From: Thermoplasmata archaeon | Lineage (GTDB): Archaea > Thermoplasmatota > Thermoplasmata > RBG-16-68-12 | Reading direction: 5' to 3' | NCBI GenBank assembly: GCA_021788795.1 | Contig: JAJYKG010000159.1 | Span: 1-5,409, forward strand | Length of the DNA stretch: 5,409 nucleotides | Shown here: positions 1-4,610 of the stretch, piece by piece | Numbering within the stretch: position 1 is the stretch's first letter | Layout of the letters: every line of letters begins with the position of its first letter | Program-made: the position numbers and the translations under genes | The notes under the pieces: generated by a model | What the model was told of the DNA's origin: nothing | The model's database searches: none | Seen by the model: the letters and a program-made list of their open reading frames with translations, nothing else

Positions 1-255
1 TACGACGCCCACCTGGGGCGCATCGCGGAACTCACGTCGAAGGCCCTGGAGCTCGTGGACCGCGACAAACACGACGACACCCACTTCTACCCGTTCCTCA
101 CGATCATGATGCCCGTCGTGATGATGGCGGACTGGATCGGGAAGCGGGACGACATGATCCACACCTTCCTCGACGCGATCGCGCCCATGATCCGCCAGGT
201 CTCCGAGCCCGCCGCCGAGGCGGTCGCATCCGTGAACTCCCGGCAGACCGTGTAG
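1..255 (+). CDS. C-terminal part of an unrecognised protein (5' end outside window)
   Basis: The frame is open from base 1 and ends at TAG 253-255, giving 84 residues of a protein that starts upstream of the window. It reads as a mostly helical, soluble C-terminus. There is an acidic/basic stretch (LVDRDKHDD), a Met-rich hydrophobic patch (TIMMPVVMMADWIG), and then an amphipathic helix ending in an Ala/Glu-rich tail. Third codon positions are strongly G/C, as in the confident genes here, which supports real coding. I do not recognise the family. The hydrophobic patch is short and interrupted by D and K, so a membrane helix is doubtful. Its position ahead of an independently promoted prenyl-synthase gene says little about function. 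Confidence 0.7.
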   Translation, partial: YDAHLGRIAELTSKALELVDRDKHDDTHFYPFLTIMMPVVMMADWIGKRDDMIHTFLDAIAPMIRQVSEPAAEAVASVNSRQTV

Positions 256-284
256 TCCCACGGATGGGAGCTATCGCCGCTCCC
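256..284 (+). other. Two overlapping, mutually exclusive small hairpins after a stop codon
   Basis: Immediately after the stop codon, TCCCA (256-260) pairs perfectly with TGGGA (265-269) around a CGGA loop. A second perfect stem, GGGAGC (266-271) with GCTCCC (279-284) around a 7-base loop, reuses bases 266-269, so only one can form at a time. No oligo-T tract follows, so this is not a typical archaeal intrinsic terminator. It may act as a 3'-end structure, or be chance in GC-rich sequence. Confidence 0.35.
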
Positions 285-327
285 TACGTCGCCGTCTGAG
301 TCCCGCGGCACTAGGTACCATCCAGCT

Positions 328-344
328 AATAAACCGTTATATAT
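328..344 (+). promoter_or_regulatory. Archaeal promoter (BRE/TATA box) for the prenyl-synthase operon
   Basis: TTATATAT at 337-344, preceded by the A-rich AATAAACC, stands out in sequence that is otherwise very GC-rich. It matches the archaeal TATA box with an upstream purine-rich BRE. Transcription would be expected to start roughly 25 bases downstream, near 366. That leaves a leader of about 25 bases containing GAGGG (382-386), five bases before the ATG at 392. It would drive both the synthase and the reductase gene. Confidence 0.75.
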
Positions 345-391
345 GGCCCGGCCCTAGACGCGCTTGGAGACGCGCGCGGGAGAGGGCCACC

Positions 392-1363
392 ATGACGAAC
401 TCGTGGGACTTCGGCGTTCTCGACGAACTGGCCTTGGTCGAGAAGAAGATCCGCCAGAGTGTCGTTTCCGAGGAGCCCCTCCTGACGGACATCGCGACCT
501 ACGTGATCGCGGCGGGCGGGAAGCGCATCCGGCCCACGGTGACGCTCCTCTCCTTCAAGGCCCTCGGCGGCAAGGACGTCCGCCAGGCCGTCGACCTCGC
601 CGCCGCCCTCGAGCTCATCCATTCGGCCACCCTCATCCACGACGACATCAACGACGGCGGGGAGATGCGCCGCGGCCGTCCTGCCGCGTACAAGAAGTTC
701 GGCCTCCAGAACGCCCTCGTCACGGGCGACTTCCTCTTCGTGAAGGCGTTCGGCATCGGCGGGCAGTTCGACGGCGACATCGTCGAGCTCACCGCGAACG
801 CGTGCGCCGCGCTCGCGGAGGGGGAGATCCGCCAGAAGCGCCACGCCTTCGACACGACCGTCACGAAGGACGAGTACGTGGACATCATCCGCCGCAAGAC
901 CGCGCTCCCGATCATGGCCGGCGCGAAGATCGCCGGCCTCCTCGCGGGCGCCCGCCTCGAGGACGTGGACGCCGTCGGCGACTGCGGACTGTACCTCGGA
1001 ATCGCCTTCCAGATCGTGGACGACATCCTCGACGTGGTCGGGGACGGTGCCCGCCTCGGCAAGGCCGCGGGAACGGACCTCAAGGAGGGCAACGTGACCC
1101 TCCCGGCCATCTACGCCCTGAACGACGGGCTCCAGGTGGACAAGGCCGAACTCGCGCGCATCCTGCGCGCGCCCCGGAAGGAGAACGGGGACCTGGAGAA
1201 CGCCCTGTCCGTGCTCCGCAACTCTGGGGCGGTGGACAAGGCCTGGTCCGACGCCCGCGCGTACGGGGGACTCGCGAAGCAGGCGATTGCGCCACTCCCG
1301 CCGAGCGAGGCGAAGGTCAACATGCTGCGCCTCGTCGACTTCGTCCTGACGCGGGACCGTTGA
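392..1363 (+). CDS. Polyprenyl diphosphate synthase (trans-isoprenyl, probably long-chain)
   Basis: The product is a 323-residue cytosolic enzyme that condenses isopentenyl diphosphate onto an allylic diphosphate in all-trans configuration. The family motifs are complete and in order: GGKRIRP (42-48), first Asp-rich motif DDIND (84-88), RRGRP (93-97), GDFLF (112-116), second Asp-rich motif FQIVDDILD (206-214), and GKAAGTDLKEGN followed by TLP (223-238). The length is normal. The residue five before the first Asp-rich motif is Ala79, and the segment LIHSATLIHDD resembles octa- and heptaprenyl synthases. Archaeal C15/C20 enzymes usually carry Phe or Tyr there. The product is therefore inferred to be longer than C20, though an ordinary geranylgeranyl diphosphate synthase for archaeal lipids cannot be excluded. 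ATG 392 has GAGGG at five-base spacing and fits the TATA box. The gene stops 10 bases before the reductase gene, so the two are probably co-transcribed. Confidence 0.93.
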   Translation: MTNSWDFGVLDELALVEKKIRQSVVSEEPLLTDIATYVIAAGGKRIRPTVTLLSFKALGGKDVRQAVDLAAALELIHSATLIHDDINDGGEMRRGRPAAYKKFGLQNALVTGDFLFVKAFGIGGQFDGDIVELTANACAALAEGEIRQKRHAFDTTVTKDEYVDIIRRKTALPIMAGAKIAGLLAGARLEDVDAVGDCGLYLGIAFQIVDDILDVVGDGARLGKAAGTDLKEGNVTLPAIYALNDGLQVDKAELARILRAPRKENGDLENALSVLRNSGAVDKAWSDARAYGGLAKQAIAPLPPSEAKVNMLRLVDFVLTRDR

Positions 1364-1368
1364 GGGGG
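1362..1368 (+). promoter_or_regulatory. Shine-Dalgarno site overlapping the preceding stop codon
   Basis: The GA of the synthase TGA stop (1361-1363) begins GAGGGGG (1362-1368), which ends five bases before the reductase ATG at 1374. The overlap of stop and ribosome-binding site suggests coupled translation of the two genes, with ribosomes finishing the first placed directly at the second start. Confidence 0.7.
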
Positions 1369-1373
1369 CCAGG

Positions 1374-2465
1374 ATGGCCTACGACGTCATCGTGGTGGGC
1401 TCGGGCCCGGCCGGCGGGACCGCCGCGCGATACGCGGCGCGCCGTGGGCTGAAGGTCCTGCTCCTCGACAAGCGCAAGGAGATCGGCGTCCCCGTTCAGT
1501 GCGGGGAGTACGTCGCCTCGGATGAGGAGGTCCGGGCCATCTTTCCCACCGTCACCGATGTGGAGGACCTCATGGAGGTGCCGCACCGGGTCCGGCAGGT
1601 CGACACCCCCATCATCCGGATTTGGTCCCCGCGCGGCCGCGCCTACGATCTGCCCTTCACAGGGTACACGGTCCGCCGCGACAAGATGGACCAAGGAATC
1701 GCGGACCAGGCCGTCCAGGAGGGCGCGGAGCTTCTCCGGGAGACGACGGTCACGCGGGTGCAGGGGACCCAGGTCCACACGAACCGCGGGGTGTTCGAAG
1801 GGAAGGTCATCATCGGCTGCGACGGCCCGCGGTCCACGGTGGCGAAGAGCGTCGGCCTCCCGTGGCCCGTGTCCGCCCCGGCGATGAGCACGACCGCAGA
1901 CGGGGACTTTAGCGACGCGACGGAGATGTTCTTCGGCAACCTCGCCCCCGGCGGGTACGCGTGGATTATCCCGAAGGCCCACTCCGCGAACGTCGGCCTA
2001 GGGACCTGGGAGCGGTTCCGCGGCAACCTTCGTACCCTGTACGACAAGTTCCTCGCCGCGCGCGGAATCCACGGCGGCAAGCCGACGGGCGGCTACGTGC
2101 CGGTCCTCGGCCCCATCGAGCGCACGGTCGAAGGGAACGTCCTCCTCGCGGGCGACTCGGCGGGCATGGTCATGGCCACGAACGGTGGCGGCATCAACGT
2201 CTCTATGCTCGCCGGCCGCATCGCCGGACTCACGGCCGCGGACTACCTCCTGGACGGCGTGCCGCTCTCGGAGTACGAGCGCCGCTGGCGGGCCGCGCTG
2301 GACGGCCCGCTCGCGGAAGGCGTGAGAATCAAGCACCTCGCGGACCGCTTCTTCGGCAGCGACGCGCTCCTCGAGGCCTCCATGGTCTTGCTCGGCCGGC
2401 GGCGCATGGGCCGCGCCATCCGCTGCCAGCGACTCTTCGGCCGCACGCCGGTTCGGTCCGCCTGA
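1374..2465 (+). CDS. Geranylgeranyl reductase family FAD-dependent oxidoreductase
   Basis: The 363-residue flavoprotein belongs to the family that saturates isoprenoid double bonds, in archaea those of geranylgeranyl groups of ether lipids or of quinone tails. It opens with a Rossmann strand and the dinucleotide motif GSGPAGG (9-15), with Asp32 at the end of the second strand. PVQCGEY (40-46) carries Cys43, matching the conserved cysteine motif of these reductases. RRDKMD (101-106), GCDGPRS (148-154), GGYAWIIPK (193-201) and AGDSAG (259-264, the second FAD-contacting motif) follow. The length is a little short of typical archaeal members (about 390-450), the difference being in the C-terminal part. 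No membrane helix is evident; the enzyme would act at the membrane face. It sits 10 bases after the prenyl synthase, which points to a shared pathway. Substrate (archaeol precursor, quinone or polyprenol) is not decided by the sequence. Confidence 0.9.
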   Translation: MAYDVIVVGSGPAGGTAARYAARRGLKVLLLDKRKEIGVPVQCGEYVASDEEVRAIFPTVTDVEDLMEVPHRVRQVDTPIIRIWSPRGRAYDLPFTGYTVRRDKMDQGIADQAVQEGAELLRETTVTRVQGTQVHTNRGVFEGKVIIGCDGPRSTVAKSVGLPWPVSAPAMSTTADGDFSDATEMFFGNLAPGGYAWIIPKAHSANVGLGTWERFRGNLRTLYDKFLAARGIHGGKPTGGYVPVLGPIERTVEGNVLLAGDSAGMVMATNGGGINVSMLAGRIAGLTAADYLLDGVPLSEYERRWRAALDGPLAEGVRIKHLADRFFGSDALLEASMVLLGRRRMGRAIRCQRLFGRTPVRSA

Positions 2466-2516
2466 ATCCGCATCGGGGCGGGGACGGTCACGCGAACCGC
2501 GGAGGCCTTCGGTACG

Positions 2517-2527
2517 CAAGTCTTATC
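2517..2527 (+). promoter_or_regulatory. Weak candidate archaeal promoter for the split membrane gene
   Basis: CTTATC (2522-2527), preceded by purine-rich CAAGT, is the only A/T-rich stretch in the 96-base gap after the reductase. It resembles the boxes at 3165 and 4506. A start of transcription about 25 bases downstream (near 2550) would fit the ATG at 2562 but exclude the GTG at 2544. Confidence 0.45.
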
Positions 2528-2532
2528 GGCCT

Positions 2533-2556
2533 GGAGGGTCCTCGTGGGCTCGAGGG
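2533..2556 (+). promoter_or_regulatory. Two alternative ribosome-binding sites for the membrane gene
   Basis: GGAGGG (2533-2538) lies five bases before GTG 2544, and GAGGG (2552-2556) lies five bases before ATG 2562, both in the same frame. The second copies the arrangement before the synthase gene (GAGGG, five bases, ACC directly before ATG). It also fits the candidate TATA box, so ATG 2562 is preferred. The GTG would add six residues. Confidence 0.5.
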
Positions 2557-2561
2557 ACACC

Positions 2562-2939
2562 ATGGAGGGACCTCGCGGCTCGTGGATCCGCCGGCTCTCG
2601 AAGAAATGGTTCCCGACGCCCGAGGCGGGCCGCCGGCGGCGGATCCAGATGGCCGCCTTCCTCGGATCGATTGTCGCCCTCATCTTGGCCTTCGAACTCC
2701 TGCGCCTGGGGAGCGCGTATGATGTTGCGGCAGCGTACTTCGTCGGGACGGCGCCCTTCGGCTTCCTCCTCCTGTTCGTGGGCGCCGCGCTCTTCTTCAC
2801 GAGCCTGGGCTACCTTCTGAGCCCGCTGGAGGCTTGGAGAGCGCCGCCGCACGCGTGGGAGGAGCCCTCGGTCATCCCTTCCGACCTCGGGGTGGACCGC
2901 GGGCTCATCGCGCGCCGCGCGCGTCTTGCTGGATCCTGA
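2562..2939 (+). CDS. Membrane protein of unknown function, N-terminal half of a frame-split gene
   Basis: The frame encodes 125 residues from ATG 2562. A basic, Arg/Lys-rich N-terminus (WIRRLSKKW, then RRRR at 24-27) suggests a cytoplasmic start. Two hydrophobic helices follow, about residues 31-50 (AAFLGSIVALILAFELL) and 57-86 (YFVGTAPFGFLLLFVGAALF), then a soluble segment to residue about 120. G/C-ending codons dominate up to the codons near 2918. The last five codons before TGA 2937-2939 (CGT CTT GCT GGA TCC) abruptly lose that bias. Meanwhile the next frame gains it and continues with more membrane helices, so the final residues are probably out of frame. Read together with the 2921-3142 segment, the intact protein would have about 194 residues and four membrane helices. 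I do not recognise the family. It could be a true frameshift mutation, a sequencing or assembly error, or, less likely, two separate genes. Confidence 0.65.
   Translation: MEGPRGSWIRRLSKKWFPTPEAGRRRRIQMAAFLGSIVALILAFELLRLGSAYDVAAAYFVGTAPFGFLLLFVGAALFFTSLGYLLSPLEAWRAPPHAWEEPSVIPSDLGVDRGLIARRARLAGS
2909..2923 (+). repeat. CG-dinucleotide run at the frame switch
   Basis: CGCGCG (2909-2914), a single C, then CGCGCGCG (2916-2923) form a near-perfect CG repeat exactly where coding character moves from one frame to the next. Gain of one CG unit, or loss of one base, would produce the observed shift, as expected for slippage or a base-call error in such a run. Confidence 0.7.
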
Positions 2940-3142
2940 TTCTCGTCGCGGGCCTGCTCCTCCTCCAGGCCCTCCCGATGTACACCGTGGTGCGGGAGAG
3001 CGGCCTGTTCACGCGCACCAACTGCACGCAGAACTGCGATGCGCTCACGAGCGCCGAGGTCGCGTTCCTCCTCGACCTCGTCCCGATCGGGATCGCCGAC
3101 GCCTTCGTCGTGGTCATGCTCTTCGTCTACATCCAGCCGTGA
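2921..3142 (+). CDS. C-terminal half of the frame-split membrane protein
   Basis: About 73 residues are encoded in the frame one base back from the N-terminal half, ending at TGA 3140-3142. The segment starts with a membrane helix (WILILVAGLLLLQALPMY), then has a polar loop containing NCTQNC. A last helix (about residues 47-71 of the segment, VPIGIADAFVVVMLFVYI) ends in IQP. The two cysteines three residues apart could form a disulphide on the outer face, and N-C-T there is a possible N-glycosylation sequon. The open frame extends back to TTG 2834, but 2834-2918 has poor third-position G/C and Arg/Gly/Pro-rich shadow composition, so it is not a convincing separate start. ATG 2978 would discard the first helix. 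Continuation of the upstream gene through a frameshift is the better reading. Confidence 0.6.
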   Translation, partial: ASCWILILVAGLLLLQALPMYTVVRESGLFTRTNCTQNCDALTSAEVAFLLDLVPIGIADAFVVVMLFVYIQP

Positions 3143-3156
3143 CGGCCGGTGCCGCG

Positions 3157-3170
3157 GACAAAGGCTTATA
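3157..3170 (+). promoter_or_regulatory. Archaeal promoter for the beta-CASP RNase gene
   Basis: The purine-rich BRE-like GGACAAAGG runs directly into CTTATA (3165-3170). Transcription would be expected near 3192-3197, at or just before the ATG at 3198. No GAGGG-type site lies before that ATG, so the mRNA is probably leaderless or almost so. The gene thus appears to have its own promoter, separate from the membrane gene ending at 3142. Confidence 0.65.
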
Positions 3171-3197
3171 CTGGCGGCCCAGTTGGGCACCCGTCTC

Positions 3198-4421
3198 ATG
3201 GACTTCCAGTTCCTCGGTGGCGCGTCGGAGGTCGGGCGCCTCGGCATGGTGCTCAAGAGCGGCCCCACATCAATCTTGTTCGACTACGGTCTGCTGCCCA
3301 AGGACCCTCCTCAATACCCGATGCCCGCGCCCCCCGTGGACGGCATGTTCGTGAGCCACGCCCACCTCGACCACACGGGGATGATCCCCTGGATCACCCG
3401 CCGCCAGGACCTGGACGTCGTGCTCACGCCGCCGACCGCCGACGTGGCCGACCTCCTCCTCCAGGACAGCCTCAAGATCGCGGACGCGGAGGGGTTCGAC
3501 GCGCCCTTCAACGACCACGATCTCCGCACCGCCCGCCGCCGGTTCCGCACGATCGACTTCGGGGATAACGTGGATATGGGCGAACTGGAGGTCACGGCCC
3601 ACCCTGCGGGCCACATCCCGGGCGCGACGATGTACGAGGTGAACGGGAACGAGACTATGCTGTTCACCGGCGACCTGCACACGCTGACGACGGACCTCGT
3701 ATGGGGCGCGAAGCCGGTCAAGTGCGACACGCTGTTCGTCGAGTCGACATACGCCGGCCGGCAGCACCCGGAGCGGCTCAAGTCCGAGTACGCGTTCCTG
3801 AAGAAGGTGGAGCAGGTGGTGAACCGCGGCGGGATCGCCCTCGTCCCCTCCTTCGCGGTCGGCCGCACCCAGGACATCATCCTGACCCTGGCCAAGGCAC
3901 GCCACGAGGTGTGGCTCGATGGCATGGGGAAGAAGGTGAACTCCATCTATGTGGAGCACCCGGAGTACATCCGGTCGGCCAAGGCGCTGCGGCAGGCGAT
4001 GCACCGCGTGAAGGTCGTGGACGGGCCCCGGACGCGGCAGCTCGCTTCCCGGGGCGAAGTGATCGTCTGCACGAGCGGCATGTTGGACGGCGGTCCGGTC
4101 CTGCACTACTTGGACCTGATCCGAGAGGATCCGAAGAGCGCGGTCCTCCTCACAGGCTACCAGGTCGAAGGGACGAACGGACGACAGCTCGTGGACACGG
4201 GCCACATCGAAATGTACGGCGTGGACGTGGAGGTCAAGATCGAGTGGCAGAAGTTCGACTTTTCCGCCCACGCGGGCCATGACGAGCTCGTGCGGTTCAT
4301 CGAGGCGTGCGATCCCCGCCGCGTGATCCTCATGCACGGGGACCAGCGGGAGCTCCTCGCCGAGGCCCTCGAAGGACGCGAGGTCGTTCTGCCGCAAGAA
4401 GGGCATTGGTACCCTCTCTAG
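3198..4421 (+). CDS. Beta-CASP metallo-beta-lactamase ribonuclease (archaeal CPSF2-like)
   Basis: The 407-residue product is a zinc-dependent nuclease of the CPSF73/RNase J superfamily, expected to act on RNA in the cytoplasm in processing, decay or 3'-end formation. The metallo-beta-lactamase ligands are all visible: Asp29, HAHLDH (54-59), His139 (HPAGHIPG) and Asp159 (FTGD). The beta-CASP insertion follows, with motif A Glu182 (VEST), SFAVGRTQD (218-226), the conserved GYQVEGTNGRQL (320-331), motif B His358 (FSAHAG) and motif C His380 (MHGD). All catalytic positions are present. There are no N-terminal KH domains, and the size fits archaeal CPSF2 rather than CPSF1 (about 640 residues). The N-terminal GGASEVGR points to the CPSF-like side rather than RNase J. 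The open frame reaches back to about 3039, but upstream it overlaps the membrane gene with Ser/Arg-rich shadow sequence. ATG 3198 sits where the fold starts and fits the TATA box. Whether it is exo-, endonuclease or both cannot be read here. Confidence 0.92.
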   Translation: MDFQFLGGASEVGRLGMVLKSGPTSILFDYGLLPKDPPQYPMPAPPVDGMFVSHAHLDHTGMIPWITRRQDLDVVLTPPTADVADLLLQDSLKIADAEGFDAPFNDHDLRTARRRFRTIDFGDNVDMGELEVTAHPAGHIPGATMYEVNGNETMLFTGDLHTLTTDLVWGAKPVKCDTLFVESTYAGRQHPERLKSEYAFLKKVEQVVNRGGIALVPSFAVGRTQDIILTLAKARHEVWLDGMGKKVNSIYVEHPEYIRSAKALRQAMHRVKVVDGPRTRQLASRGEVIVCTSGMLDGGPVLHYLDLIREDPKSAVLLTGYQVEGTNGRQLVDTGHIEMYGVDVEVKIEWQKFDFSAHAGHDELVRFIEACDPRRVILMHGDQRELLAEALEGREVVLPQEGHWYPL

Positions 4422-4444
4422 GCCGTTCCCACGGACGGGGACCC

Positions 4445-4459
4445 GGTTTCGGTTTTCCT
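4445..4459 (+). terminator. T-rich candidate terminator after the RNase gene
   Basis: About 25 bases after the stop codon, GGTTTCGGTTTTCCT carries T3 and T4 runs in otherwise GC-rich sequence. Archaeal intrinsic termination relies on such T tracts in the non-template strand, so this is the best local candidate. The runs are short, and a CCGT/ACGG mini-stem (4423-4434) upstream is weak. Confidence 0.4.
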
Positions 4460-4473
4460 ACCCCAACCCGAAT

Positions 4474-4492
4474 TCCACCGGAGTACGGTGGA
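4474..4492 (+). promoter_or_regulatory. Perfect inverted repeat upstream of the transporter promoter (candidate operator)
   Basis: TCCACCG (4474-4480) and CGGTGGA (4486-4492) form a perfect 7+7 inverted repeat with a five-base GAGTA spacer. It ends 13 bases before the TATA-like CTTAAA, just upstream of where a BRE would sit. That position suits a dimeric transcription factor that helps or hinders assembly at the transporter promoter. It could instead fold as an RNA hairpin at the 3' end of the RNase transcript. Confidence 0.5.
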
Positions 4493-4499
4493 TAAGTAC

Positions 4500-4511
4500 A
4501 TTAGGCTTAAA
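4500..4511 (+). promoter_or_regulatory. Candidate TATA box for the Nramp-type transporter gene
   Basis: ATTAGGCTTAAA contains CTTAAA (4506-4511) and shares AGGCTTA with the promoter before the RNase gene. Transcription would begin near 4534, giving a leader of roughly 75 bases before ATG 4611, much longer than for the other genes here. The TTAGG part also resembles a DtxR-family half-site, but only loosely. Confidence 0.5.
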
Positions 4512-4519
4512 CCGGGGAG

Positions 4520-4555
4520 GGGGGCTCGCCGCCGGAGACCACGGAGGTGGCCCCC
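4520..4555 (+). other. GC-rich hairpin enclosing a Shine-Dalgarno-like sequence
   Basis: GGGGGC (4520-4525) pairs perfectly with GCCCCC (4550-4555), enclosing 24 bases that hold GGAGGTG (4543-4549). A smaller CCAC/GTGG stem (4539-4542 with 4547-4550) competes for the same G4550. GGAGGTG is a near-ideal ribosome-binding sequence, but no in-frame start codon lies within 20 bases of it. Its role is uncertain. If transcription starts near 4534, the left arm of the large stem would not be in the RNA and only the small stem could form. Confidence 0.35.
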
Positions 4556-4610
4556 TGCCGACCGTTGCCCAGCGATGCGATCCCCTAAGCATGTGCCCGG
4601 TCGCGATTGG

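Noticed and set aside
326..844. 172-codon antisense frame across the synthase promoter and 5' end
   Set aside because: It runs through the TATA box and leader and is a composition shadow without domain or promoter.
364..1452. Long + strand open frame overlapping the synthase gene in another frame
   Set aside because: Its product is Arg/Pro/Gly-rich with no family motif, typical of a shifted frame in GC-rich coding DNA. The synthase frame has all catalytic motifs.
2834..2920. Independent TTG start for the second half of the membrane gene
   Set aside because: Third positions in this stretch are poor in G/C and the residues are Arg/Gly/Pro-rich, while the upstream frame still shows coding bias. 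A frameshift explains it better.
3039..3197. N-terminal extension of the RNase reading frame
   Set aside because: The extension is Ser/Arg-rich, overlaps the membrane gene in another frame, crosses the TATA box at 3165, and precedes the point where the fold begins.
3270..4406. 378-codon open frame antisense to the RNase gene
   Set aside because: It mirrors the RNase codons on the minus strand, is rich in Val/Leu/Arg/His/Asp, has no recognisable domain, and the sense frame has every beta-CASP motif.
4514..4550. G-quadruplex
   Set aside because: Only two runs of three or more G (4514-4517 and 4519-4524) are present and the remaining runs are GG, so a stable structure is not supported.
4511..4556. 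Known metal riboswitch (M-box or yybP-ykoY type) in the transporter leader
   Set aside because: The stems are simple and short, and I could not find the conserved core of either class.
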